Source of the DNA: Candidatus Sulfopaludibacter sp. SbA3
GTDB lineage: Bacteria; Acidobacteriota; Terriglobia; 20CM-2-55-15
NCBI GenBank assembly: GCA_945865815.1
Contig: CAMBFR010000043.1
Span: 1 to 32,851, forward strand
DNA: 32,851 nucleotides
Reading direction: 5' to 3'
The notes under the pieces were generated by a model that searched no databases, had not been told where the DNA came from, and saw only the letters and a list, made by a program, of their open reading frames with translations. This document shows positions 17,199-30,575 of the stretch, piece after piece. Each line of letters opens with the position of its first letter. Position 1 is the first letter of the stretch. Position numbers and translations under genes: made by a program.

Positions 17199-19103
17199 CT
17201 ATAGAATCAGCCGATCTTCTCCCACCCTTCGAGTGACCCGTTGCCGATCCAAATACTCCAGCAGCGGGATTGCGTACTTTCTGGACACTCCGGTCAGTTC
17301 CTTGAATTCTCCGACTCCGAGTTTTGGATTTTTTGCTTTCATCGATCGAATGTCGGAAATCATCTTGTCCATGACCGTGCGATCGATGAACATTTCTTCG
17401 GTGACCTTCACGAGCACGTTTTCCTTCACCATCAGCTGGATCAGCTTCCGCGCGGTATTTTTGTCGATCTTAAGACCGCCGATGAGTTCGTCGACACCCG
17501 GAGCCTGCAGCCCCACGGACCGGATCTTGCCAATGATCTGGTTTCGCATGGCCTCTTCATCGGTCTTCAGCGTCACCCTCCGGCCAAACTCAAAAATGAC
17601 GTCCTGAACGCCGGCGATCTTCTTATCCGCGGCCAATTGGTCCATTGCAGTCTGAAAAACCAGATTCGGCGCGTCCGCGAAAATGCGTGTCTTCAGCTCC
17701 TCGCGGCTTATGCCTTGTACGAGCGGGTTCGCCTGATGGTATCGCTTCACTTCGTTGACGGCGCGTGTCAACAGCTCGTTGAACAAGGGCGCCGAAATAA
17801 CGGTGAGCGGGTTTTCTCCGAGAATGCGGACACGGCCGGTTTTCGCAAGGTTCAGAATTCTCTCTCGCGCCCGATCCGGAATCATGCCGAGGCGCCCGAC
17901 AAGTTGCTTCAGTTCGGCGGTTTGAGTTCCTGCTTCCTCGACCAGGGCCGCCAAACGGTCTTCGGGAGATCCGTCCCTGAGCGCCTTGAGGGTATTGAGA
18001 ACGGTCACATCCGAACGCCTGCGCTTCTTCGGCAGGTAATCCAGAATCTGGCCGCCTCCGATGGTGATCATCGGCGAATACTGGCGAAGGATGAACCGGT
18101 CGGAGGGCAGGGCGAACGCCGGCTCTTCAAGTCGAATCTGGGCAAATGACGATTTGCCCGGCTCCAGACGATCCTGGCCGACCAGCACAACGTAACCCAT
18201 GAGTTCGACCGTCCCCACGTGAAATCGAATTCTCTTTCGCAGTTGTATGGGCCCGGGCGCCGACGGAAGCAGTTCGATATGGCAGTCGAACATGGATGTC
18301 GGCTGAAAGTAGCCCGGGGTTGTCAGGACCATGCCGCGCTGGATGTCGGAGACGTCGATGCCCTGAAGGTTCAGCGCGGTACGCTGGCCGGCCCGCGCCT
18401 CATCGGACATGTGGCCATGGACTTGAATGCCGCGGACTCGCGCGACCCGTTGTGTTGGAAGAATTTCGACTTCCTGGTCCCTCCGGACCTGGCCTGAAAT
18501 GAGCGTGCCGGTAACGACGGTTCCAAATCCCTTCATCGTGAAACATCGATCGATGGGAAGGCGGAACAATTCCGCTGCATCTTTGGGTTCGACCTTTGCG
18601 GCAAAATCACGCAGGACGTCCACGAGCTGAGGTATGCCCTCCCGCGTCAGGGAGCTCACCCGAAGGATCGGCGAATTCTCCAGGAACGAACCCTTGAGGA
18701 ACTCGCGAACTTCCATTTCAACCAGGTCGACCATATCCGGCTCAACGTTATCGATCTTCGTGAGGACGGTTATTCCCCTCTTGATGTGGAGCAGCGAGCA
18801 GATGTCGAGGTGCTCGCGCGTCTGAGGCATGATCGATTCATCCGCCGCAATGACCAGCATGACCATATCGATTCCGCCGACGCCGGCAAGCATGTTCTTA
18901 ATGAACCGCTCGTGCCCGGGAACATCGACAAATCCGATCGTCGTCTGCGGATCGAGCTGAAGGTTCGCAAAACCGATATCGATGGTAATGCCGCGTTCCT
19001 TCTCCTCCTTCAGGCGATCCGCATCGATGCCGGTCAGTGCCTTGACGAGCGCCGTCTTGCCATGGTCGATGTGCCCTGCTGTACCTACGATAATGTGCGG
19101 CAT
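17199..19103 (-). CDS. selB: Selenocysteine-specific translation elongation factor SelB
   Basis: SelB delivers Sec-tRNA to ribosomes at UGA codons followed by a SECIS hairpin. The 634-residue protein has the GTPase motifs: [11 protein letters not shown] at 7-17, [13 protein letters not shown], and TKID. EF-Tu-like domains 2 and 3 follow. The C-terminus has winged-helix repeats that bind the SECIS (for example [20 protein letters not shown] and [20 protein letters not shown]), with the usual end [13 protein letters not shown]. It overlaps maf by 19 bases. No selA, selD or tRNA-Sec gene is seen in the window. Its presence supports reading the tandem UGA at 31321-31326 as selenocysteine. Confidence 0.95.
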   Translation of the reverse strand: MPHIIVGTAGHIDHGKTALVKALTGIDADRLKEEKERGITIDIGFANLQLDPQTTIGFVDVPGHERFIKNMLAGVGGIDMVMLVIAADESIMPQTREHLDICSLLHIKRGITVLTKIDNVEPDMVDLVEMEVREFLKGSFLENSPILRVSSLTREGIPQLVDVLRDFAAKVEPKDAAELFRLPIDRCFTMKGFGTVVTGTLISGQVRRDQEVEILPTQRVARVRGIQVHGHMSDEARAGQRTALNLQGIDVSDIQRGMVLTTPGYFQPTSMFDCHIELLPSAPGPIQLRKRIRFHVGTVELMGYVVLVGQDRLEPGKSSFAQIRLEEPAFALPSDRFILRQYSPMITIGGGQILDYLPKKRRRSDVTVLNTLKALRDGSPEDRLAALVEEAGTQTAELKQLVGRLGMIPDRARERILNLAKTGRVRILGENPLTVISAPLFNELLTRAVNEVKRYHQANPLVQGISREELKTRIFADAPNLVFQTAMDQLAADKKIAGVQDVIFEFGRRVTLKTDEEAMRNQIIGKIRSVGLQAPGVDELIGGLKIDKNTARKLIQLMVKENVLVKVTEEMFIDRTVMDKMISDIRSMKAKNPKLGVGEFKELTGVSRKYAIPLLEYLDRQRVTRRVGEDRLIL

Positions 19104-19657
19104 AAAAGCTTATGAACGAGCGGTAACGGCAGCCCCACGACGTTGAAGTAGTTCCCGTCGATCTTTGTTATGTAAACACCCGCATAGCCTTGTATGGCAT
19201 ACGCACCGGCCTTGTCGAGCACGTTTTCGCGGCGAACGCAGTCCCGTATTTCGTGGTCCGTCATCGGCTCGAACCACACTTCGGTCTGGTCTACTTCCTC
19301 AAGGGTCTCCTGCTTCACCTGATTGATAACGCAGACGGCGGTCAGGACGGAATGACGGCGGCCCTGGAGTTTCGTCAGCATTCGAATCGCGTCATCCTCG
19401 CCGGCGGGCTTTCCGAGAATTTCGCCGCCGATCGTCACCACGGTGTCTGCCGACAGGACCACTGATTGCGAAACCCGCGAAGCGACCTCCATTCCCTTTT
19501 CCCGCGCGACACGGATGGCGAATTGCTTCGGATCTTCGCCGGGAGCAGGCTTTTCTTCAATAGCCGCGGGAACGATCGAGAAGGGAATCCCGAGCAATTC
19601 GAGCAGATCCTTGCGCCGGGGAGATTCCGATGCGAGCACCAGGGCAGGCTTCATCAT
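19085..19657 (-). CDS. maf: Maf family nucleoside triphosphate pyrophosphatase
   Basis: A 190-residue Maf protein that hydrolyses non-standard or specific NTPs such as dTTP and UTP to the monophosphate. [16 protein letters not shown] at the N-terminus, SADTVV and [13 protein letters not shown] are the signature segments, and [27 protein letters not shown] closes the fold. Two consecutive ATGs (19657 and 19654) overlap the FRG gene stop as ATGATG; either is possible. It overlaps selB by 19 bases, so the genes are translated together. Confidence 0.92.
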   Translation of the reverse strand: MMKPALVLASESPRRKDLLELLGIPFSIVPAAIEEKPAPGEDPKQFAIRVAREKGMEVASRVSQSVVLSADTVVTIGGEILGKPAGEDDAIRMLTKLQGRRHSVLTAVCVINQVKQETLEEVDQTEVWFEPMTDHEIRDCVRRENVLDKAGAYAIQGYAGVYITKIDGNYFNVVGLPLPLVHKLLCRTLS

Positions 19658-20460
19658 TTCTTGAGAGTACGCATCGTGCGCGGATCGAACGCCCAGTGAA
19701 ATTCGAGTTCATAAGCAAGGGATCGAGCCAGTCCATCCAGATCGGGAAACAGCGTGGCTTGAGTGATATTCATTCGATAAAGCTCACGCATTGCGTTTTC
19801 CCGGATATGGACTGGCAGAAGAAACTTGATCAGTGTGTTCCGTGGATCCGGATATTGTTTCAGAATGTCATCGACAGGCTTGTCGAGAACGCCGGGTACG
19901 ATGAATGTTCCGGACTGCGCAATCAGGCGGCGATTCATCGCATACGGTTCGCCCATCCAGACAAATGAGCCCGTCCGTGACAGGAAGTGCCTGCGAAAGT
20001 CGCCCGGCCTCTCCAGCTCAAATTTCTTAATGGCTTGGATTTCAAACGGATTGCACGCAAAGACGGCAGCCTCGACCGTGGCATTGTGCAGCGCGAGAAA
20101 CGCGGCGACATAGGGCGACCAGGTGAAATCGAGCAGCCGTGTGGGAGCTCCGTGGTCCTGCATCAATGCAAGCCACTGAAAATCGTCGTCGGGCTCGGGA
20201 ACATGCTGGAGAAAATTCGTGGCCTTGCGCTTGAAGATACGAAGAATGCGCTCTTCCTGATCGCGCCACGCCCTGGGGTCTACCTGAAAGACGTGAAGAT
20301 ACCGCGAGAGCGCGCTGGAAAGCGGCAGGCCGGCATCGCGTTGTCCGCGATATGCCCAGTTGTGATATGGCGCAGCCGTGCTGACGGAAACAAACTCGTC
20401 CCACGAGTTGAGACGGATAACCCGGTATGGAGTATCGGCGGATTTCTTCCTTGTCGCCAT
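19654..20460 (-). CDS. FRG domain-containing protein
   Basis: A 268-residue protein with the FRG domain: W-A-Y-R-G-Q near residue 36, then FQWLALMQDHGAPTRLLDFT and SPYVAAFLAL, the most conserved part. The family is named for its Phe-Arg-Gly motif, occurs in bacteria and phages and has no settled function; some members sit in defence or stress loci. There is no signal peptide. It begins two bases after the stop of the TPP enzyme gene and overlaps maf, so it is inside an otherwise metabolic and translational operon. The link between them is unknown. Confidence 0.85.
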   Translation of the reverse strand: MATRKKSADTPYRVIRLNSWDEFVSVSTAAPYHNWAYRGQRDAGLPLSSALSRYLHVFQVDPRAWRDQEERILRIFKRKATNFLQHVPEPDDDFQWLALMQDHGAPTRLLDFTWSPYVAAFLALHNATVEAAVFACNPFEIQAIKKFELERPGDFRRHFLSRTGSFVWMGEPYAMNRRLIAQSGTFIVPGVLDKPVDDILKQYPDPRNTLIKFLLPVHIRENAMRELYRMNITQATLFPDLDGLARSLAYELEFHWAFDPRTMRTLKK

Positions 20461-20462
20461 TG

Positions 20463-22130
20463 TCAGTGGGGCTTATACAACGCCACGCCGCCGTCGGGTC
20501 CGGCGAAGATCTTTTTCATGGGTCCGATGGCGTTTGAATCCACGACTACCATCCACGGCTGCCGCGACTTCACCGCCTGCGAAAAGGCATTGCGGAACTC
20601 GGCTGCCGACCGAACCCGCTCCGCCTGCCAGCCAAATCCGCGCGCGAGGGCAACGAAGTCCGGGCTTTCGAGATCCACTCCAACAGTCTTGCCGTCGTAA
20701 TGCGCATTCTGGATATTTCTCAGAACGCCGTATCCGGCATCGTCAAAAAGGATGGCGATGACCGGGGCCTTTTCCTGGCGTGCCGCGGCCATTTCGCCGA
20801 TGTTGACGAGCAGGCCTCCATCACCGCACATGAACACCACGGTCTTGCCGGGAGCTGCGACCTGGGCGCCAATGGCCATTGGCAGCGCCTGGCCGATTCC
20901 GCCGCCCGAGGCATGCACCGTTGTGCGGGGATACCGGCGGTCGATAAGCCGGGTGCCCCACGTCGTCGCCGGAACCGTGACATCGCGGACATAGATTGCA
21001 TCCTGGGGCATCACCTCCAGAATCGCATCGAGAATTCCCTGCCACGGGCCCAGCGTGTCGTGAACCTTGGTCCTCAACGCGCCGCGCAATGCAGCCACTT
21101 CCTCCCGGTAACCGGGCTTCGGCTTCGGATTCCTGGCGCCGATCAGCTTCACCAGCGAAGACAGGATCGCTTTGGCGTCGCCCACCAGGCCCACACTATG
21201 GGGAAAATTTCGATTGATCGCCGCGGGGTCCGCATCAATACCGATGTGCTCGGCAGGCACTTTGACGCTCCAATTTGAAGTTTCATTGCCGCGAAAGCGC
21301 ACTCCGATGCTGACCAGAAGGTCCGACTTACCGACAAAATCCCGTAACTCCGGGAACGTGGAATAATAGCCAAGGCAGCGCGAGTCGGTTTCCGGCACGA
21401 TTCCGCGGCCGCTCTGCGTGGTAGTCACGGCAGCATCCAATAACTCCATGAGCTTCGTAACCTCCGGAGAGGCATCCGAAAACATGGCGCCACTCCCCGC
21501 CCAGATCACCGGCCTTTCGGCTGCAATCATTTTTTCGGCGACGTTCGTGAGTTCGGACTCGGGGGGGGACAGTAGCTGCGAAGACGCGAACGCGATTTCC
21601 GGCGGCGTGATGAGCGCAGCCTGAAAATCGATCGGAATTTCGACGGTAACGGGGCCTGCCGGCGGCGTCATCGCCTCCGCGATGGCGCGGCGGAAGATCG
21701 AAACCGCCTGCTCGGGGCGCCGCAAGCGATACGCTTCCTTGCCGATTCCCTTCAGCATCCCGAACTGATCCTTTACGTCATGAATATAGCCGCGGCCCGT
21801 CTCGACAAACGCCGACCCGACCTGTCCGGTTATGTGCAGCAGGGGCGAGCCGCCGTTCCAGGCCTCCATAATTGCTCCCGCTGCGTTGCCGGCGCCCGTA
21901 CCCGTGCTGGTGATGGCGACTCCAAGTTTTCCCGAAACGCGTGAGTACGCGTCGGCCATATTGACAACGGCTCCTTCGTGGCGGGCCGTGACAACACGGA
22001 ATCCACCGTGCCGCTGGAGCGAGTCGTAGAAGGGAATGTTATGAATGCTGATAATGCCGAAAACCGTGTCGACTCCGATTCGCTCCAGTTCCTTCAGAAA
22101 CGAATCGGCCACCGTGACTCTATTTGTCAT
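20463..22130 (-). CDS. Thiamine pyrophosphate-dependent enzyme (acetolactate synthase-like)
   Basis: A TPP enzyme of about 555 residues with the three-domain layout of acetolactate synthases, benzoylformate decarboxylases and related enzymes. The N-terminal domain has the catalytic Glu in ARHEGAVVNMADAYSR (Glu52, counted from the ATG used here). The C-terminal domain has MCGDGGLLVNIGEM and FDDAGYG as the TPP-Mg site, with Asp-Asp where many relatives have Asn. The reaction cannot be named from motifs; it is not clearly the biosynthetic IlvB and has no regulatory subunit gene beside it. I start at ATG 22130, because the alternative TTG is one codon earlier. No ribosome binding site precedes it, and a -10-like element lies six bases upstream. 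Confidence 0.85.
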   Translation of the reverse strand: MTNRVTVADSFLKELERIGVDTVFGIISIHNIPFYDSLQRHGGFRVVTARHEGAVVNMADAYSRVSGKLGVAITSTGTGAGNAAGAIMEAWNGGSPLLHITGQVGSAFVETGRGYIHDVKDQFGMLKGIGKEAYRLRRPEQAVSIFRRAIAEAMTPPAGPVTVEIPIDFQAALITPPEIAFASSQLLSPPESELTNVAEKMIAAERPVIWAGSGAMFSDASPEVTKLMELLDAAVTTTQSGRGIVPETDSRCLGYYSTFPELRDFVGKSDLLVSIGVRFRGNETSNWSVKVPAEHIGIDADPAAINRNFPHSVGLVGDAKAILSSLVKLIGARNPKPKPGYREEVAALRGALRTKVHDTLGPWQGILDAILEVMPQDAIYVRDVTVPATTWGTRLIDRRYPRTTVHASGGGIGQALPMAIGAQVAAPGKTVVFMCGDGGLLVNIGEMAAARQEKAPVIAILFDDAGYGVLRNIQNAHYDGKTVGVDLESPDFVALARGFGWQAERVRSAAEFRNAFSQAVKSRQPWMVVVDSNAIGPMKKIFAGPDGGVALYKPH

Positions 22131-22136
22131 CAAGGG

Positions 22137-22165
22137 GTTATCTCATCCTCGCAGGTCCAAATCAA
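22137..22165 (-). promoter_or_regulatory. Possible promoter of the TPP enzyme operon
   Basis: On the minus strand TTGATT, 17 bases, GATAAC (-35 and -10 like) end six bases before the ATG at 22130. Transcription would start at or next to the A of the ATG, giving a leaderless message, in line with the lack of a ribosome binding site. Both boxes are only four-of-six matches. Confidence 0.4.
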
Positions 22166-22182
22166 ATACTTCCGAAATCTGT

Positions 22183-22211
22183 TTGACATGCGGACTCCAG
22201 ACAACTAATTT
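22183..22211 (+). promoter_or_regulatory. Sigma-70-type promoter of the GlcG/HbpS-like gene, probably leaderless
   Basis: TTGACA at 22183-22188, a 17-base spacer and TAATTT at 22206-22211 match the housekeeping consensus well. The next gene starts at 22218, six bases after the -10 box, so the expected start of transcription is the A of the ATG. No Shine-Dalgarno sequence is present in the short gap. Confidence 0.65.
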
Positions 22212-22217
22212 CTCGTC

Positions 22218-22625
22218 ATGCTTGGAACATCAAAATACATAACACTCGAAGGCGCGAAGAAAATGATGGCGGCGGCGGAAGCCGAAGCTCGAAAGAACAA
22301 CTGGAATGTGGCGATCGCTATTGTGGACGCAAGCGCGAACCTGATCATGTTCCAGAAGATAGACGAGACCCAGCCCGGCAGCGTCGCCATATCCATCGGC
22401 AAGGCGAAAACAGCCGCGAACTTCAAACGGCCGACAAGGGTTCTTGAAGAGATGATCGCGGGAGGCCGCATGGCCTTCCTGGCGGTAGAGGGAGCCACGC
22501 CGATGCAGGGAGGCTTGCCGGTGACCGTCGATGGAAAGATTATCGGAGCGGTCGGCGTCAGCGGCGTGAAGTCCTCGGAGGACGAGCAGGTGGCCCAGGC
22601 CGCGATCGACGCGCTGACACGCTGA
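22218..22625 (+). CDS. GlcG/HbpS-like heme-binding family protein
   Basis: A 135-residue protein of the GlcG/HbpS (DUF336) family. Typical segments are ITLEGAKKMMAAAEAEARKN, WNVAIAIVDASANLIMFQKI, a central FKRPTRVLEEM, GATPMQGGLPV and IIGAVGVSGVKSSEDEQVAQ. Family members bind haem or small molecules, or act as accessory subunits; no catalytic role can be claimed. There is no signal peptide. It is divergent from the TPP enzyme, with which it shares a short promoter region. Confidence 0.88.
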   Translation: MLGTSKYITLEGAKKMMAAAEAEARKNNWNVAIAIVDASANLIMFQKIDETQPGSVAISIGKAKTAANFKRPTRVLEEMIAGGRMAFLAVEGATPMQGGLPVTVDGKIIGAVGVSGVKSSEDEQVAQAAIDALTR

Positions 22626-22643
22626 TTCCGATGAATCCTGAAC

Positions 22644-22832
22644 ATTAATCATCAACCAATAATCAATTCTCATTTCTCGTCTGACCGACTAATCGCGCAA
22701 AAGACGACACTCCAGATGAAAACTGAAAATTGATTATTGGTTGATGATTAATTCCCCTGTTCAATCACCCAATTTCCTTATCTGCCAAGCAATTAGTCAT
22801 TACCCATTAATCAATTTTCAATTGTCATCCGG
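22644..22832. repeat. AT-rich inverted and direct repeats, left of the four-helix-bundle gene
   Basis: A perfect 25-base inverted repeat, arms 22644-22668 and 22728-22752 (ATTAATCATCAACCAATAAT... and its complement), encloses about 59 bases. These include GACACTCCAGATGAAAACTG. A further unit at 22781-22832 (TCTGCCAAGC ... ATTAATCAATTTTCAATTGT ... CATCCGG) repeats the arm motif. The base composition is far richer in A and T than the rest of the window. Near copies recur at 23272-23459. Confidence 0.85.
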
Positions 22833-22870
22833 TCGCGTTGGAATCAAAGCTGCTCACTGCGACCAACAGT

Positions 22871-23248
22871 ATGGCGCGGAACCCCAAAGCGGATGACCTC
22901 GAAGGACGTCTTGTTCGATTCGCAATCGATATCGTCACGCTGACGGGACAATTGCCGCCGAATTTTCAAGCAAAGCATATTGCAACTCAGTTGCTGCGTT
23001 CGGGTACGGCTGCTGCACCAAACTATGGCGAAGCGCGGGCCGCGGAAAGCCGGGCTGATTTTATTCACAAACTGAAGATTGCTTTGAAGGAGTTGAATGA
23101 GACCGCGGTCTGGCTTCGAATTCTTCAGGGAAGTTTCGCGGTTGACGCGGATTTTATTACTCGATTAGTCGCGGAAAACACGGAACTTTCGAAGATCCTC
23201 GTCTCGTCGATTCAAACCGCCCGTCGCAACGATAATCAAAGCCGCTGA
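22871..23248 (+). CDS. Four-helix bundle protein (S23/IVP family)
   Basis: A 125-residue all-helical protein of the family first described from 23S rRNA intervening sequences, also related to the Avd accessory protein of diversity-generating retroelements. Conserved segments are LEGRLVRFAIDIVTLTGQLP, IATQLLRSGTAAAPNYGEAR and FIHKLKIALKELNETAVWLR. I start at ATG 22871 (MARNPKADDLE); a TTG at 22838 would add eleven residues. No rRNA, reverse transcriptase or variable repeat is nearby. The gene is boxed on both sides by the same AT-rich repeats, which suggests the gene and repeats move or spread together. Confidence 0.85.
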   Translation: MARNPKADDLEGRLVRFAIDIVTLTGQLPPNFQAKHIATQLLRSGTAAAPNYGEARAAESRADFIHKLKIALKELNETAVWLRILQGSFAVDADFITRLVAENTELSKILVSSIQTARRNDNQSR

Positions 23249-23271
23249 AACCTAACGATTTCAATCTCATA

Positions 23272-23459
23272 TCTGCCAAGCAGCATTGATCATTAACCAC
23301 TAATCAATTTTCAATTCTCAACTGGCCCAATCATCCGATTAGTCGCCGAAAACACGACACTCCAGATGAAAAGTGAAAAGTGATTAATGGTTGATGATTA
23401 ATGCGCATGGAGATTCACATTAACCATTAACCATTAATCAATTTTCATTTTTCATCCGG
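23272..23459. repeat. AT-rich inverted and direct repeats, right of the four-helix-bundle gene
   Basis: Imperfect inverted arms of about 42 bases at 23284-23325 and 23362-23403 surround a middle with ACGACACTCCAGATGAAAA, shared with the left repeat block. TCTGCCAAGC at 23272 repeats the start of the left unit at 22781. A last unit, 23418-23459 (ATTAACCATTAACCATTAAT then CAATTTTCATTTTTCATCCGG), stops five bases before the gltD stop codon. Confidence 0.85.
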
Positions 23460-23464
23460 CGTGA

Positions 23465-24878
23465 CTATGGCAGGTCGGTGGCGCCCATCAGATACTTGTC
23501 TATGCAGCGCGCGGCGACGCGGCCTTCCTTGATCGCCCATACGACAAGAGACTGACCGCGAGACATGTCTCCTGCGGCAAAATCGCCGGGGACGCTGGTC
23601 ATCTTTTCCGCATCGGTCGCCACGTTTCCACGATCGGTGATTTTCACTCCCAGTTGATCGAGCATGCCGCTGCGTTCCGGACCGAGGAATCCCATTGCCA
23701 GCAGGACCAGGTCGGCCTCCAGCGTGAATTCGCTGCCGGGGACCTCCTGCATCTGCCTGTCGACAAACTCCACACGGACAGCATGAAGCCGTTCGACCTT
23801 TCCGCTGCCGCCGGTGAAGCTCGTTGTAAGAACGCTGAACTCCCGATCGCCGCCCTCTTCGTGCGCCGACGAAGTGCGGAAGATATTCGGCCAATTCGGC
23901 CACGGATTATCCGCGGCACGTTCGGCCGGCGGCCTGGGCAGCAGTTCAAACTGAACGATCGACCGGGCGCCCTGGCGGTGGGCGGTACCGAGGCAGTCGG
24001 CGCCGGTGTCGCCGCCGCCGATGATTACGACCCGCTTGTCTTTGGCCGTGATGAATTTTGAATCCTCAATGGTATCGCCTTCGCACCGCTTGTTCTGGAG
24101 CGGCAGGTACTCCATCGCGAAGTGAACGCCATTAAGCTTGCGGCCGGGAACGGGAAGATCGCGGGGAGCGGTTGATCCGCCGGCAAGCAGGACGGCATCG
24201 AAGTCGCGTCGAAGCTCATCGACGGAAACATTCGCGCCGACATTGGCATTGGTCCTGAATTTAACGCCTTCTTCGGTCATGATGTTCAACCGCCGATCCA
24301 GGACGGCCTTTTCCATTTTGAACTCCGGAATGCCGTAGCGGAGCAGGCCTCCGATTCTGTCCGCGCGTTCGAACACAGTCACCCAGTGGCCAGCTTGATT
24401 CAGCTGGGCCGCTGCTGCCAAGCCCGCGGGACCTGATCCCACGACGGCGACTTTCTTTCCGGTTCGAACGGCGGGAGGCGCCGGCCTGACCCAACCTTCC
24501 TTGAAGGCCCGGTCGATGATACTCACTTCGACGTTCTTGATTGTTACCGGATCGGCATTGATTCCCAGGACACACGAGCCTTCGCAGGGGGCAGGGCAAA
24601 TACGGCCCGTGAATTCGGGGAAATTGTTGGTGGCGAAGAGGCGCTGAAGCGCATCCTTCCAGCGATCGCGAAAGACGAGATCATTCCAGTCGGGAATGAT
24701 GTTCCCGAGCGGGCAACCCTGGTGACAGAAAGGGACGCCGCAATCCATGCAACGCGACGCCTGGGCTTTCAGCTTGTCCTCGGGAAAGTCCCTGTAAACT
24801 TCCTTCCAATCGTGGATTCGCTCGTCGACCGGACGCCGCTCGAAAGGAACACGGCTGATTTCCAGAAATCCGGTCGGA

Positions 24879-24886
<8 letters not shown>
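23465..24886 (-). CDS. gltD: Glutamate synthase small subunit
   Basis: The beta subunit of NADPH-dependent glutamate synthase passes electrons from NADPH to the large subunit. The 473-residue protein has N-terminal 4Fe-4S cysteines ([18 protein letters not shown] and [12 protein letters not shown]), an FAD-binding [17 protein letters not shown], and an NADPH-binding [36 protein letters not shown] near the end completes the FAD site. The length is usual. It overlaps the end of gltB by eight bases and is translated after it. Confidence 0.97.
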
Positions 24887-29408
<4,522 letters not shown>

Positions 29409-29572
29409 ACATACTCCGTCGTTGACTGCAAATAGCTATGTCAAGCGAGCCTATACTCTAGACGGTTTCAGATAATTAGTCAGTCCGCAAAATCAGCGTA
29501 CTCTACATAAGCAGAATTAATGGTATTGCGCGGCACAAATAAGGGGAGACGCGGCGGGCGGGACACATCGAA

Positions 29573-30349
29573 TCAGACGCGGCCGCCGGACCCGCCGGAG
29601 TAATCGTGGGCCCGGTCCGAATAGCGCTTTGGAATGGATTTATACGAGCGGCCGAGTCCGCAGAAAAGGTTGAAACGCAGGATGTACCAGAGGGCGAATA
29701 TGGCGTCGCGAGCGCCGATTTTCTTGCCTTCAAGATACGTGCGGCCGTAGTAGCTGATCGGGACTTCGTAAACAACCGCGCCGAGCTTGGCAACCTTCGC
29801 GGTGACCTCGATTTCGAATCCAAAACCCTTGGAATCGATAATCATGTTGCGAATGATATCGCCCCGAAATGCTTTGTAGCCGGTCTCGACGTCCGTCATG
29901 TTGAGATTGGTCAGCGCATTCGACAGAAACGTCAGAAAGACGTTTGCAATGTAGTGATAGAAGTAGAGGACGCGGGCAGCCCGCCGCACCAGAAAGCGCG
30001 ATCCATAGACGACGTCGGCTTGTCCATCCAGGATCGGCTGAACGACGTGTTCGATTTCAGCCGGATCGTACTCAAGATCGGCGTCCTGCACAATGACAAC
30101 CTCGCCGCGGCTCATCTCGAAGCCCTTCCTGAGGGCGGCGGTCTTTCCCGCATTCTTTTGATGGATCAGCCGGATTCGGCTGTCGTTGGCGGCAAGCCCC
30201 TCAAGAATTTCGGCGGTTCCGTCGTCTGAACCGTCATTGACGGCAATGACTTCCAGGTCAAAAGGCACTTCCAGCACACGGCGCATGACCCTGGAAATGG
30301 TCTCCGCCTCATTGAACACCGGCATGATGATCGACAGGGTGACGCTCAT
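29573..30349 (-). CDS. Family 2 glycosyltransferase, dolichol-phosphate mannosyltransferase-like
   Basis: A 258-residue GT-A fold enzyme. LSIIMPVFNEAETISRVM opens the fold, EVIAVNDGSDDGT follows, QDADLEYDP carries the metal-binding Asp motif, and ADVVYGSRF and TDVETGYKAFRGDIIRNM are typical of DPM1-like and polyprenyl-phosphate sugar transferases. There is no C-terminal membrane anchor; the hydrophobic stretch FYHYIANVFLTFLSNALTNL may lie along the membrane. It would transfer a sugar from a nucleotide donor to a lipid phosphate, but donor and acceptor are unknown. It stands alone between gltB and the palindromic element. Confidence 0.88.
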   Translation of the reverse strand: MSVTLSIIMPVFNEAETISRVMRRVLEVPFDLEVIAVNDGSDDGTAEILEGLAANDSRIRLIHQKNAGKTAALRKGFEMSRGEVVIVQDADLEYDPAEIEHVVQPILDGQADVVYGSRFLVRRAARVLYFYHYIANVFLTFLSNALTNLNMTDVETGYKAFRGDIIRNMIIDSKGFGFEIEVTAKVAKLGAVVYEVPISYYGRTYLEGKKIGARDAIFALWYILRFNLFCGLGRSYKSIPKRYSDRAHDYSGGSGGRV

Positions 30350-30473
30350 TGGGTCCGGAGTCTATACGAGTGGACAAAAAAGCTGCAATTCAAGACCAGT
30401 CTGGCCGCGAAACAAAGCGGTCGAGCCGGATCGTGGTTCGTCGTCTCAGATCCATATTGCAGTCTGAGGATAC

Positions 30474-30571
30474 GCTTCCTGTGGCCGCGGGCCTTAAGCC
30501 CGTGCAAAGTTCAAATGGAAAAGTCTTTTTGGAGCCTGGCACGGGGCTGAGGCCCCGCACCCACAGGAAGC
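30474..30571. repeat. 98-bp palindromic element with nested hairpins
   Basis: The ends are a perfect eleven-base inverted repeat, GCTTCCTGTGG and CCACAGGAAGC. Inside are two GC-rich hairpins, CGGGCCTTAAGCCCG (30488-30502) and CGGGGCTGAGGCCCCG (30542-30557), with an A/T-rich middle. No coding capacity is seen. It looks like a small repeat or MITE-type element and lies five bases from the stop of the heavy-metal-domain gene, where it could also act as a terminator. From 30350 to 30473 I see nothing else. Confidence 0.75.
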
Positions 30572-30575
30572 TACC

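Noticed and set aside
22644-23459. CRISPR array
   Set aside because: Repeats are few, differ in orientation and spacing, form long palindromes and flank a protein gene. There are no regular spacers and no cas genes.
29409-29572. Promoter for gltB at TTGACA (29439-29444, minus strand)
   Set aside because: No acceptable -10 box lies 16-19 bases downstream.
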